The notes beneath the pieces were generated by a model. It was not told the origin of the DNA. It did not search any database and was given only the letters and a program-made list of their open reading frames with translations. The translations under genes and the position numbers were made by a program. From Alteromonas_E sp964230255 (lineage in GTDB: Bacteria; Pseudomonadota; Gammaproteobacteria; Enterobacterales; Alteromonadaceae): 51,068 bases of DNA. Below are positions 34,011 to 42,896 of this stretch, piece by piece. The first letter of the stretch is position 1, and each line of letters opens with the position of its first letter. The stretch spans positions 1 through 51,068 of the forward strand of contig CAXRGW010000057.1 in NCBI GenBank assembly GCA_964230255.1. Reading direction: 5' to 3'.

Positions 34011-34943
34011 TTACACTCCAATTGCGGCTTTCGCACGGCCTTGTTCGACTAAACGCACAAACAACTCTTCTAAGCGATTTGCTTTATTGCGCATGCTCAT
34101 AACCTGCACACCCTGTTCGGATAATTGCTCAAACACTGGGCTCAGTCCTTCAGATTTTTGTACCTCTACTTCCAGGGTGTGGTCATCGAGCAAACGCGAT
34201 CTGTACTTGGGTATATTGGGCGCTTGCTTTACAGGCTCTATATCCAACACAAAAGTTTCGACATTCAGCTTCGAAAGCAGTGCTTTCATGCTGGTATTTT
34301 CAACAATTTTACCTTTGTCAATTATCGCAATGTTACGACACAAACTCTCGGCTTCTTCGAGGTAGTGAGTCGTAAGAATAATGGTGATGCCTTGTTGGTT
34401 AATTTCTTCGAGGAAACGCCACATGGAACGGCGGATCTCAATATCAACGCCTGCAGTTGGCTCATCGAGAATTAGCATTTTAGGTTGATGCATTAATGCT
34501 CGGGCAATCATCAGACGGCGCTTCATACCCCCTGACAATTCACGCGCAGGTGAGTTGCGCTTTTCCCACAAGTCCAACTGCTTGAGGTAAGTCTCGGCAC
34601 GCCCCCGCGCAACACCTCGCGGTACGCCGTAGTAGCCCGCTTGATTAAGCATAATTTGCGTCAGTGTTTCAAATTGATTGAAATTAAATTCCTGCGGTAC
34701 TAAACCGATACAAGATTTTGCCAGGGTCAATTGATCATCAATGGAATAGTCAAACACCTTAACGTTGCCAGCGGACTTATTGACCAATGAGGAAATAATG
34801 CCAATCGTGGTCGATTTGCCCGCACCATTAGGTCCAAGTAATGCGAAAAAATCGCCTTGCTGAACCTGCAAGTCGATCCCGCGCAGCGCCTCAACGCCAC
34901 CCTTATAGGTTTTAGTTAACCCTTGAATATCCAAAGCGAACAT
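34011..34943 (-). CDS. ABC transporter ATP-binding protein, YadG-like
   Basis: 310 residues: Walker A GPNGAGKST, signature LSGGMKRRLMIARAL, Walker B MLILDEPTAGVD and switch His in LTTHYLEEAE. The C-terminal extension is typical of CcmA/DrrA exporters. It forms an exporter with the next gene. A 15-bp palindrome lies 78-92 bp upstream of the start. Confidence 0.94.
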   Translation of the reverse strand: MFALDIQGLTKTYKGGVEALRGIDLQVQQGDFFALLGPNGAGKSTTIGIISSLVNKSAGNVKVFDYSIDDQLTLAKSCIGLVPQEFNFNQFETLTQIMLNQAGYYGVPRGVARGRAETYLKQLDLWEKRNSPARELSGGMKRRLMIARALMHQPKMLILDEPTAGVDIEIRRSMWRFLEEINQQGITIILTTHYLEEAESLCRNIAIIDKGKIVENTSMKALLSKLNVETFVLDIEPVKQAPNIPKYRSRLLDDHTLEVEVQKSEGLSPVFEQLSEQGVQVMSMRNKANRLEELFVRLVEQGRAKAAIGV

Positions 34944-35020
34944 GCCAATCCCATATACTGAAGCGTGAATTGAGAGTAGTGGAGTAACAGAGTTTAGTTC
35001 TGTTTAGACCCTGTAACGTG

Positions 35021-35035
35021 TTGTCATTATGACAA
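35021..35035. promoter_or_regulatory. 15-bp palindrome upstream of the YadGH-type exporter
   Basis: TTGTCAT, T, ATGACAA: perfect 7-bp arms. It lies 78-92 bp before the ATPase ATG, where an operator would be expected. Its half-site TGTCAT also occurs in the repeat at 12374-12402, but with a different spacing. Confidence 0.5.
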
Positions 35036-35058
35036 AATTCAAGGGGAAAGGTAGAAAA

Positions 35059-35095
35059 ATGCCACTGACACCATGGGCCTGAACGTCAGTGGCAT
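35059..35095 (-). terminator. Rho-independent terminator after pdsO
   Basis: ATGCCACTGAC and GTCAGTGGCAT are perfect 11-bp arms with a 15-nt loop, followed on the minus strand by TTTTTC. It lies 11 bp past the pdsO stop. Confidence 0.85.
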
Positions 35096-35105
35096 ACGAC
35101 AGGAA

Positions 35106-35831
35106 CTAGTTTTGTGCAGTCAGCATTTTTTCCTTTGGTGCAATCATTAAAACAGCTTTACGGTCAAAGAATAGCGATTCAAATGATGCATTCATATCAC
35201 TCGCCGCTTCGCCCTTAGCACTAATGGTAATGCGATCTTGCTCTACACCAGCCTCGATCAAGGCATTTTGCACAGCACTGGCTCGGTGCTTTGACAAAAC
35301 AATGTTTTGCTCAGCATCACCGCGCGGATCTGCATAACCAGCGATGTGGATAGATAAGTCTTTTGCGCTAAGCAGTAAATCGCTGATCAGGGCTAACTGC
35401 TCTGAGTATTCAGGTTCGATGCTAGCCAGGCCAGTACGAAATTGGATAGTAGTTGTTAACTCAGGCAGCAGCGGCTCTGCTTCTTCAATAATGGTAACCG
35501 GTTGTAGCATTGCCTTTTGTTGCCATGCCACCAGCTCATCTTGCATTGCCACGAGTTCTTGCTGGCTATTCACAATTTGCTGATTGGCGGCCACTAGCTC
35601 AGCTTCCTGTTCAACATCGTTGCCAATCATCAAGCCGAGGACTCCACCCACAACCGCGCCAATAGGTCCCGCAACCACTGCGCCCATTGTTGCGCCAGTA
35701 GCGCCACCAACAATAGTGGAATTAGATTTCTCTGAATCTTCAGAGGTATCTGCATATGCATTGCTAGGTGTGCCAATCGAAAGCGTTACTGCCATGGCCG
35801 CGCCAGTCAAAAGTGTGGTTAATTTCTTCAT
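35106..35831 (-). CDS. pdsO: Sortase-system OmpA family protein PdsO
   Basis: 241 residues. A signal peptide (cleaved near 27, 'SNAYA') is followed by a glycine-zipper segment 'GATMGAVVAGPIGAVVGGVL', a short coiled coil (about 78-108) and an OmpA/Pal-type peptidoglycan-binding domain ('IHIAGYADPRGDAEQNIVLS', residues about 125-235). This layout matches PdsO of the proteobacterial dedicated sortase system, and pdsR/pdsS are 1.9 kb away. Here the nhaD gene lies between, and no sortase gene is adjacent. Confidence 0.82.
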   Translation of the reverse strand: MKKLTTLLTGAAMAVTLSIGTPSNAYADTSEDSEKSNSTIVGGATGATMGAVVAGPIGAVVGGVLGLMIGNDVEQEAELVAANQQIVNSQQELVAMQDELVAWQQKAMLQPVTIIEEAEPLLPELTTTIQFRTGLASIEPEYSEQLALISDLLLSAKDLSIHIAGYADPRGDAEQNIVLSKHRASAVQNALIEAGVEQDRITISAKGEAASDMNASFESLFFDRKAVLMIAPKEKMLTAQN

Positions 35832-35942
35832 GGTGATTTCCTTTTGGGTAAGTTGAATTTTTGCTTCCCAATAAGTAAATCATCCAAGCTTGGCAATCGC
35901 GTGGCGCAATCCTGTTAAGTTGCTGATCAATTGTGGCGAGAA

Positions 35943-35969
35943 AATGGCGCGCTGTTTTTACGCGCCATT
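35943..35969 (-). terminator. Hairpin terminator overlapping the nhaD stop codon
   Basis: AATGGCGCG and CGCGCCATT are perfect 9-bp arms with a 9-nt loop containing the TAA stop. The minus strand then reads TTTTC, a weak T-run. Confidence 0.6.
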
Positions 35970-37364
35970 AATCCAGAAATGCACCACTATGCTTGCGGCG
36001 TAGCCTAAGGCAACAACCGGCGTCCAGCGCAAGTGGGTAAAAAAGGTGTAATAGCCGCGTGCTTGTCCCATCAGTGCTACACCTGCAGCTGAACCAACCG
36101 ACAATAAACTTCCTCCAACGCCAGCGGTGAGAGTAACTAATAGCCATTGGTTGTGAGACATCTCCGGCAACATTGTTAGCACGGCAAACATTACGGGGAT
36201 GTTATCTACGATGGCGGACAACATACCAACCAACACATTGGCGCCAGTAGGGCCGAACGTACCATACATAAACTCAGACGCTAACGATAGGTAACCCATA
36301 AAACCTAACCCGCCTACGGCAAGAATAACGCCGTAGAAGAAAAATAGTGTGTCCCATTCGGCCTTTGCAATTTTCGAGAAGATATCAAATGACTCGGGAT
36401 TGGTATGAGAGCTAGGAATACTATCTGACTGGTGATGCTTGTTATGCGTAAGACGCTTTAAGTAATAGCTGTATAATTTGAGGTAACCAAGACCAAACAT
36501 CATGCCGTAAACCGGCGGTAAATGCAGGAAGTTGTGGAAGCTCACCGCAGTGACAATAGTAGCGATAAATAGTCCGACAATTACCAAACCACCTGTTTTT
36601 ATGAGTGTTTGCTGGTTCACAGTACCTTCTGGTTTACCCTTAGGTAGTGCCAATGACATGATGGCCGCCGGTATCATGAAGTTGACCACTGACGGCACAA
36701 ATAGAGCAAAAAATTCAGTGAATGACAGAATGCCCTTCTGCCAGACCATTAATGTAGTGATATCTCCAAACGGACTGAACGCACCACCCGCATTAGCCGC
36801 AACAACAATGTTTACGCAGCCTATTCCAATAAACTCTTTGTGTTTGCCTCCAACTGATAAGATAACAGCGCACATTACTAATGCCGTTGTGAGGTTATCC
36901 GCTATAGGTGAGATAAAAAATGCCAATATCCCAGTCAGCCAAAAGATGCCTCGGTAACTAAATCCCTGAGCAGTTAGATAATCGCGCAATGCATTAAAGA
37001 CATCCCGCTCTAACATTGCGTTAATGTAAGTCATTGCTACGAGCAAAAAGAAAAACAGCTCGGCGTATTCGAGAAAGTTATGTCGGATAGCAGATTCAAC
37101 AATTGCTGATTGACCTGTTCCAGCATATGCGACCGCAATTAGAATCCAGATTATGCCAGCAGCGACCAGTACTGGTTTTGATTTGCGCATTTCTATTTGT
37201 TCTTCAAGAATGACAAAAATATACGCGAACACAAAAACGCCAATAGCAATAAAGCCTTGCCAGGTTGTAATTAATGAGAGAGTTTCACCCCCAGCCGAGG
37301 ACACTGCATGGGCATCGAGCGATATACACGCTGCAATGAGGCCAAATAGTAGCCGAAAGTACAT
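35958..37364 (-). CDS. nhaD: Na+/H+ antiporter NhaD
   Basis: 468 residues, a membrane protein with about twelve helices of the ion-transporter superfamily. NhaD exchanges sodium or lithium for protons and is common in marine and alkaliphilic bacteria. Conserved segments are 'FFISPIADNLTTALVMCAVI', 'NAGGAFSPFGDITTLMVWQ' and 'SAIVDNIPVMFAVLTMLPEM'. An N-terminal hydrophobic segment ending 'DAHA' looks like a signal peptide. It separates pdsO from pdsR and may be a neighbour by chance. Confidence 0.94.
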   Translation of the reverse strand: MYFRLLFGLIAACISLDAHAVSSAGGETLSLITTWQGFIAIGVFVFAYIFVILEEQIEMRKSKPVLVAAGIIWILIAVAYAGTGQSAIVESAIRHNFLEYAELFFFLLVAMTYINAMLERDVFNALRDYLTAQGFSYRGIFWLTGILAFFISPIADNLTTALVMCAVILSVGGKHKEFIGIGCVNIVVAANAGGAFSPFGDITTLMVWQKGILSFTEFFALFVPSVVNFMIPAAIMSLALPKGKPEGTVNQQTLIKTGGLVIVGLFIATIVTAVSFHNFLHLPPVYGMMFGLGYLKLYSYYLKRLTHNKHHQSDSIPSSHTNPESFDIFSKIAKAEWDTLFFFYGVILAVGGLGFMGYLSLASEFMYGTFGPTGANVLVGMLSAIVDNIPVMFAVLTMLPEMSHNQWLLVTLTAGVGGSLLSVGSAAGVALMGQARGYYTFFTHLRWTPVVALGYAASIVVHFWINGA

Positions 37365-37686
37365 ATTAGATCCGTTATGGTTAGACTGATTCCAACAAAG
37401 CAGGCGCAGAGGTTACCCTAGTAGGTGCATAACGCCCCAAAAAAGCTAGGTTTTAATGGTTTGAAGCCGCCCTGTAAAAATTGCCCGTGCACCATACATG
37501 ATTAGGCTTAGATAGCAAGTGATTATTCGATTCATGTTATTAATACTGGTTATTAAGATGACAAAAATATCACCAAATGTGGCAGAAAAATGGAAATTGC
37601 CGGAAATTGCGTGCTAAGCGCCGAATTCAGGTAAAAGTCAGTTACACTGTGACATCCTAAAAGCATTAATTCATCATTTTGTAGTT
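37365..37686. other. Divergent promoter region between nhaD and pdsR
   Basis: 322 bp without a coding frame. It must hold the nhaD (-) and pdsR (+) promoters. The only clear structure is the tandem direct repeat at 37592-37610, listed separately. Confidence 0.6.
37592..37610 (+). promoter_or_regulatory. Tandem direct repeat, candidate OmpR-type regulator site
   Basis: GGAAATTGC occurs twice with a 10-bp period (37592-37600 and 37602-37610), 77-95 bp before the pdsR start. OmpR/PhoB-class regulators such as PdsR bind head-to-tail half-sites about one helical turn apart, so this may be an autoregulatory site. Confidence 0.4.
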
Positions 37687-38382
37687 ATGAAGCGAATAGC
37701 GCTGGTTGAAGACGACCAAACATTACGAGAAAACTATACTGAAGCTCTGACTCGACAGGGCTACAGTGTCAGTGGGTATGACAATCGCGCAGCTGCCGAA
37801 AACGCGTTCGCGACACGCTTGCCAGACCTTGCAATCATCGATATCGGCTTAAAGCACGAGTACGATGGTGGTTTTCAACTGTGCCAGTATGTGCGCAATC
37901 TGTCCCCGACTGTGCCAATCATTTTCTTCACTGCCCGTGACAATGATATCGATACAGTTAGTGGCTTGCGCATGGGTGCAGATGACTACTTAACCAAGGA
38001 CATTTCATTACCACACCTTCTGGCTCGCATTGCCGCCTTGTTTCGTCGTGCCGAATTGCAGCACCAGCCCAGTGACGAAAGTGCGTTGCTTGAAGTTAAT
38101 GACCTACAATTAGATAGTAACCGCATGCTGTGCAGTTGGCGTAAGCACCCCGTAGATCTAACTATCACGGAATTTTGGATGCTGTATTCATTGGTCAAGA
38201 AACCCGGCCATGTAAAAAGTCGTCAACAACTGATGGACGACTCAAAGATGGTAGTCGATGACACTACAATTACCTCGCACATTAAGCGGATAAGACAGAA
38301 ATTCAGCGCTTTGGATGAGCAATTTGATCATATTGAAACGCTCTATGGCATGGGTTATCGCTGGCGAGCTATTGACTCCTGA
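37687..38382 (+). CDS. pdsR: Sortase-system response regulator PdsR (OmpR family)
   Basis: 231 residues. The receiver has the acidic pair E8-D9 and phospho-acceptor D52 ('LAIIDIGLKHEYDGGFQ', the long loop after the Asp being typical of the sortase-linked family), followed by a winged-helix OmpR-type domain ('VDDTTITSHIKRIRQKF'). Its stop overlaps the start of the kinase gene (TGATG). Confidence 0.85.
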   Translation: MKRIALVEDDQTLRENYTEALTRQGYSVSGYDNRAAAENAFATRLPDLAIIDIGLKHEYDGGFQLCQYVRNLSPTVPIIFFTARDNDIDTVSGLRMGADDYLTKDISLPHLLARIAALFRRAELQHQPSDESALLEVNDLQLDSNRMLCSWRKHPVDLTITEFWMLYSLVKKPGHVKSRQQLMDDSKMVVDDTTITSHIKRIRQKFSALDEQFDHIETLYGMGYRWRAIDS

Positions 38383-40541
38383 TGCGCATTCCGATTCGTG
38401 CGCAACTGCTGGTCATGTCGCTGTTTTTGAGCGCAATTCCAATTATAGGTTACCAATATGTTTGGGAACTAGAATCCTATTTGCGAGCAGGCCAAGAGCA
38501 AACCATGATTGGAACTGCGCGCGCTGTAGCCAGTGCACTGCACGAACGACAAGCATTGTTCGATTCTCCAGCTACACAGCGCGAAACCGTGCGTCCCGGC
38601 ACGGACTTGTATGCTGTTCCTATACGAGCGCCTATAGTACTTGATGGAAAATTCAACGATTGGCAGGACGCGGAGCCACTGGTGCGCCACTATGACGAGC
38701 GTTATCGCATTGACGACCATGAGGACCCGTTTGCACAACCCGTGAGCTTGCGTTTTGATCACGCAGTCGGCAGATACCAGCAATTTGTATATGCTATGTT
38801 TGCGGTAAAAGACAATGTATGGATCCCGCGGGGTGCCAATGCCAGAGGCATCGAAAACAACGATCATCTGCTTATTGCCATGAGTGACAGCGATGGCAAC
38901 ATTCAACGCTTTGCATTAGCACCTCGCACAGAGGGATGGGTTAACGGCTTTCGATTAGAGCCACAGCCTAACAGCTATGAAGTGCTAGGCAATGAAACGC
39001 AAATTCAAGGTCAATGGATTGCAACTGAAGACGGTTACAATATCGAGATTCGCTTTCCCTTCGCAATGACCGGTGGTGATTTAGCCTTTGCATTGGTCGA
39101 TGTTGATGAATCTATCCGCGCCACGCCAGTGAGTGTTATCGGAACGGCCAATCCCAATCAGGAGAATGAATTAGGCACCATCGCGAGCCAATCAACTGAT
39201 ATCGAAGATCTGCTGCGAAGTCTTCAATATACGCGCTCTCGCGTTTGGGTAGTTGACAAGCACTTACGAGTTTTGGCCCGGGCGGGTGACATTCAGCAAG
39301 CAGAGGGTCTTCGTGCGTCTCGGCGCCAATCGACTGCACCGCAATGGTGGCAATACATTGAGCGCGAGTACTTATTACCCTTGTACTACACCGTATTAAC
39401 GCGTCCAAGTAATGACTTTGTTGATGAACTTGCCAATGCATTTGCGCTGCAAGGTACAGACATAGCGAATGCCTTAGATGGTAATGCCGATGCATTATGG
39501 CGGCTAAGCCCCGACAATAAAGCGGTTATCCTATCTGCCGCGCATCCAATATACGTCGATCAGAAAGTAATTGGTGCAGTAATCGTTGAGCAAACCACCA
39601 ACGGAATTCGCACCTTGCGCAACCAGGCGCTGGAGCGGTTGTTTCACGGTATGCTAGCGATCATGATTGTCGCGGTGTTAGTTATTCTGTTGTTTGCCAC
39701 ACGCATTTCCAATCGTATTCGCCGCTTACGCGACGATACCGAAGCAATAATTGATGCCAGCGGTAAAATTATTGGCGAGCTTAAACCGATGCGTCGCTAT
39801 GATGAAATTGGTGATTTATCAGCATCATTCTCTAGCGTTTTAGAGCGTTTAACACACTATACTCAATACTTAGAGAACATGGCATCGCGCTTATCCCATG
39901 AGCTGCGCACGCCTGTTGCTATCGTGCGTTCCTCTCTGGATAACCTCGCAGTCATCCAAACCGACGAAAGCGAAAAAGCCTATACTGAACGAGCGTTAAC
40001 CGGTATCGAGCGGTTGAGTAAAATTTTAACTCGTATGAGTGAAGCGACGCGTTTAGAAGCCTCGTTAGCCAGTGTTAAGAAATCGCCGTTTAACTTAAAG
40101 GATGTGGTATCTGTGTGCTGTGAAAGCTATACCGCTATCTACCCAGCTCACCCGATTCAATTGAAAGTTAGTACTGAAAAGACTGATGTCGCCGGTGCAC
40201 CAGACCTTTTCGCACAATTACTCGATAAAGTAGTTGCGAATGCAGTGGAGTTTAGTCACCCCGATGGCCCCATAGGTTTACATTTGTGGATAGAACAGCA
40301 AACCGCTTGCATCAGTATAACTAATCAAGGCCAACTATTGCCTTCAGGCATGGAAAAAGACGTATTTCAAAGTATGGTTTCGGTTAGAGAGGAAGCGGCG
40401 CAACAAGAAGATGTTCATCTTGGGTTAGGGCTATACATCGCGCGCACCATTGCTGAATTCCACGGCGGTTCGATTAATATCAACAACCTCCCAGACCACA
40501 CTGGTGTTTGTGTTGTGGTTAGTCTGCCGCTGAATAGTTAA
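38382..40541 (+). CDS. pdsS: Sortase-system sensor histidine kinase PdsS
   Basis: 719 residues. N-terminal helix (about 7-24), then a large periplasmic sensor (about 30-415) whose first part ('APIVLDGKFNDWQDAEPL', 'ENNDHLLIAM', 'YNIEIRFPFA') resembles CBM9-like carbohydrate-binding domains. A second helix (about 423-441), HAMP, HisKA with H506 ('RLSHELRTPVAIVR') and a HATPase domain ('GLGLYIARTIAEFHGG') follow. Length and layout match kinases of the proteobacterial dedicated sortase system. It starts inside the pdsR stop codon and overlaps the convergent LysR gene by 23 bp. Confidence 0.87.
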   Translation: MRIPIRAQLLVMSLFLSAIPIIGYQYVWELESYLRAGQEQTMIGTARAVASALHERQALFDSPATQRETVRPGTDLYAVPIRAPIVLDGKFNDWQDAEPLVRHYDERYRIDDHEDPFAQPVSLRFDHAVGRYQQFVYAMFAVKDNVWIPRGANARGIENNDHLLIAMSDSDGNIQRFALAPRTEGWVNGFRLEPQPNSYEVLGNETQIQGQWIATEDGYNIEIRFPFAMTGGDLAFALVDVDESIRATPVSVIGTANPNQENELGTIASQSTDIEDLLRSLQYTRSRVWVVDKHLRVLARAGDIQQAEGLRASRRQSTAPQWWQYIEREYLLPLYYTVLTRPSNDFVDELANAFALQGTDIANALDGNADALWRLSPDNKAVILSAAHPIYVDQKVIGAVIVEQTTNGIRTLRNQALERLFHGMLAIMIVAVLVILLFATRISNRIRRLRDDTEAIIDASGKIIGELKPMRRYDEIGDLSASFSSVLERLTHYTQYLENMASRLSHELRTPVAIVRSSLDNLAVIQTDESEKAYTERALTGIERLSKILTRMSEATRLEASLASVKKSPFNLKDVVSVCCESYTAIYPAHPIQLKVSTEKTDVAGAPDLFAQLLDKVVANAVEFSHPDGPIGLHLWIEQQTACISITNQGQLLPSGMEKDVFQSMVSVREEAAQQEDVHLGLGLYIARTIAEFHGGSININNLPDHTGVCVVVSLPLNS

Positions 40542-41427
40542 GCCAGTTTATTTGACTGATTCGTTCATAAAACCACTGGGCTGCTTTACCCTGAGTATTT
40601 TTAGATTTTGCGACATACAAGGGAATCGATGGGCGCGGAATATCTGTGTACTTAATTTTGAGCTCGCCAGTGTCTAATGTGGGCTTGATGCTGTGGAGTG
40701 GTAAAAAGCCAACGCCGACTCCACGCAGCTGCGCATCTATTTTAAATCGCATAGCACTGACGTGGATCGTTTGCCGTGCATCAAATAAACCTGAAGAGCG
40801 TTCCGGCAATGACTGTGAGGAATCCTTTACGACTATAGCTGGAAACTCTCCAACCCGTTTGGCACTGATTGGTTCAGGCTCAGCCGCCAACGGATGATCT
40901 GCCGCTACAGCAAAGACCAGCTCGGCCTCCCCAATGGGATTAATATCATAACTTCCTCCAATGGTTTCGCCATTGACCCCAATCGCAATGTCTGCACGAT
41001 TGGAGTGTAAGGCGTCCCAACCACCGCCTAATACTTCTTCAATCAATTGAATATTGACGGGTTTTTGTTGCAAGCAAAACTCGTGAATTAAGTCCATAAC
41101 TGGCTGCACGGCAAGTAAAGTATCAATGGCAATCGTCAGGCGTGGTTCCCAACCGGTTTCTAACTCTTTGACTTTCTCACTGAGTCGATTAGCTGCATCA
41201 AGTAACTGCTGCCCCTCGCGCAAAATCAGTTCCCCGGCCTCGGTTAGTACCGCGCGGTGGCCGGAACGGTCAAATAGTGTTACCCCTAGGTCTTGCTCAA
41301 GCTTGTTTACCGTATAGGTCAATGCGGATGGCACCTTGTAAAGTGCTTGTGCGGCCGCAGCAAACGAACCTTTTTCATTGATGGTTCGAATAACGCGCAG
41401 CGATTCCAAATTGATAGGGTGAGACAT
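40519..41427 (-). CDS. LysR-family transcriptional regulator, YhaJ-like
   Basis: 302 residues: N-terminal winged helix ('SLRVIRTINEKGSFAAAAQA', 'VNKLEQDLGVTLFDRSGHR') and a two-lobed effector domain. It lies downstream of pirin and DoxX genes on the same strand. In E. coli the LysR regulator YhaJ lies beside the pirin YhaK and controls it and the DoxX-type YqjF, so the same circuit is likely. A LysR-type box (T-N11-A) lies within the palindrome upstream of the DoxX gene. Confidence 0.9.
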   Translation of the reverse strand: MSHPINLESLRVIRTINEKGSFAAAAQALYKVPSALTYTVNKLEQDLGVTLFDRSGHRAVLTEAGELILREGQQLLDAANRLSEKVKELETGWEPRLTIAIDTLLAVQPVMDLIHEFCLQQKPVNIQLIEEVLGGGWDALHSNRADIAIGVNGETIGGSYDINPIGEAELVFAVAADHPLAAEPEPISAKRVGEFPAIVVKDSSQSLPERSSGLFDARQTIHVSAMRFKIDAQLRGVGVGFLPLHSIKPTLDTGELKIKYTDIPRPSIPLYVAKSKNTQGKAAQWFYERISQINWLNYSAAD

Positions 41428-41471
41428 AGTGGATATGAATTAATTCTTATGAGGTAAGTATGAATAATTTA

Positions 41472-41499
41472 GGTTAGTTGAGCAATTACCCAACTAACC
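41472..41499. repeat. Hairpin between the pirin and LysR genes
   Basis: GGTTAGTTG and CAACTAACC are perfect 9-bp arms with a 10-nt loop, 12-39 bp past the pirin stop. On the minus strand it is followed by TAAATTATT, not a good U-run. It may be an RNA-stabilising hairpin or a weak terminator that lowers LysR expression. Confidence 0.5.
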
Positions 41500-41510
41500 C
41501 GGTCGTTGTT

Positions 41511-42206
41511 TTAAGGCAAATCAAATAGTAATGCCTTAACCGGCTCATCACCGTGTTGTTGCATCACCAAGTGAGCTGCCTCAGTAATTGTGACACCATC
41601 GCCAGGATGAAGCACTTGGTCATCCAAGCGTAAATCGCCACTGATAACGTGCACATAGTAGGTACGTTGAACATCTGCACCAATCTTTTGCGTATTATCG
41701 TCCTCAAGGTTGATGTGACTTAAAGTCATATCTTGCTTGATTTTTAGCGTTCCAGCTTCACCTGAAGCTGTGATCACTGGCGTTATTGGCGCCGACAAAT
41801 CAAAGCGTTTTTGTTGGTAACCTGGTTCTCCACCCATTTCATTGGGTTGAATCCAAATTTGCAAAAACTGCAGTGATTCTTGTTGTGAGGCGTTAAACTC
41901 ACTGTGCATAATCCCCTCACCGGCAGACATTAATTGAAACTCACCTTCTGGTAACAGTTGCTCATGCCCTTCACTGTCTTTGTGAACCATAGCACCTTGA
42001 GTTACTAAACTGATGATTTCCATATTGCTATGCCCATGAGTACCAAATCCAGCACCCGCAGCCACTGTGTCATCATTGATTACGCGTAGCGCCGAGACTC
42101 CCATGTGTGCCCGATCATAGTAACGGCCAAAAGAAAAGGTATGGCGGCTATCAAGCCAGCCGAAGCTGGCTTTACCGCGTGCCTGTGCACGTCGAATTGA
42201 AATCAC
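41511..42206 (-). CDS. Pirin family protein, YhaK-like
   Basis: 231 residues, a bicupin. N-terminal 'ASFGWLDSRHTFSFGRYYD' and metal ligands in 'FGTHGHSNMEIISLVTQGAM' and 'GEGIMHSEFN' match pirin/YhaK. Starts at GTG 42206 with a perfect AAGGAGG site 4 nt upstream. Pirins have been linked to quercetinase activity or redox sensing; the role here is unknown. It is 9 bp downstream of the DoxX gene. Confidence 0.93.
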   Translation of the reverse strand: MISIRRAQARGKASFGWLDSRHTFSFGRYYDRAHMGVSALRVINDDTVAAGAGFGTHGHSNMEIISLVTQGAMVHKDSEGHEQLLPEGEFQLMSAGEGIMHSEFNASQQESLQFLQIWIQPNEMGGEPGYQQKRFDLSAPITPVITASGEAGTLKIKQDMTLSHINLEDDNTQKIGADVQRTYYVHVISGDLRLDDQVLHPGDGVTITEAAHLVMQQHGDEPVKALLFDLP

Positions 42207-42215
42207 ATTTCCTCC

Positions 42216-42680
42216 TTATTGGTTGTTTGTTGAGTCAGCAAATTTTGCTGCAACCAAATTGTCTAAGGCGAACTTACCTGCTCCACTGAGCCCTAACGAA
42301 ACTGAGATTGCGAGCAAGCTTAAACCGAATTCATAACCGTTATTACTTATAAACAAACCATTCGGTAAGTGAACTGCCACTATTGCCACCACCATGGTGA
42401 TGGCTAGCACTGCCGCTACCGGACGAGTCAACAACCCCAAAATAAGTAACAAACCACCGAAAAACTCTGCACCACCAGCCATTAGTGCCATAAAGTTACC
42501 AGGTTCAAGGCCGATTGAAGCCATCCATTGTCCTGTGCCTTCTAAGCCGTATCCGCCAAACCAGCCAAATAGTTTTTGCGCACCGTGTGCGGCAAAAATA
42601 ACACCAGCGGCCAAGCGCAAGGCTAAGGGTGCATATGAATCATTAGAACGAAGAACGCTTAGTAGAGTTGAATTAGCCAT
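42216..42680 (-). CDS. DoxX family membrane protein, YqjF-like
   Basis: 154 residues with four helices; family segment 'LRLAAGVIFAAHGAQKLFGW' at the N-terminus. DoxX/YqjF proteins are inner-membrane proteins tied to quinone or electrophile stress. First gene of the DoxX-pirin-LysR set; ribosome site AGAGGA. Confidence 0.93.
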   Translation of the reverse strand: MANSTLLSVLRSNDSYAPLALRLAAGVIFAAHGAQKLFGWFGGYGLEGTGQWMASIGLEPGNFMALMAGGAEFFGGLLLILGLLTRPVAAVLAITMVVAIVAVHLPNGLFISNNGYEFGLSLLAISVSLGLSGAGKFALDNLVAAKFADSTNNQ

Positions 42681-42778
42681 TTTTAAATCCTCTTAATCAA
42701 ATATTTTGTCGCAGCTGAATTACTTGTGAACATTATTGGCGATGAGTTATTGTTTTGATAGCGGGATATTTTGACTTT

Positions 42779-42801
42779 ATCATTCAAATTTTTTGAATGA
42801 T
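42779..42801. promoter_or_regulatory. 23-bp palindrome, likely LysR-type operator
   Basis: ATCATTCAAA, TTT, TTTGAATGAT: perfect 10-bp arms containing the LysR-box pattern T-N11-A. It is 99-121 bp upstream of the DoxX start and 96 bp upstream of the zinc-ribbon gene at 42897, so it could serve both directions. Confidence 0.65.
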
Positions 42802-42896
42802 TATAATTGCTTAATTATTTGATCTGCATCAAAGAACTTGACGACATTTGCTATTAAATTGTATGAATCACAGATCTCACTTTGCTGAGACAAGGT

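Noticed and set aside
38469..38906. 145-codon open frame opposite pdsS
   Set aside because: Antisense to a strong coding frame with clear domains, with no independent signals.
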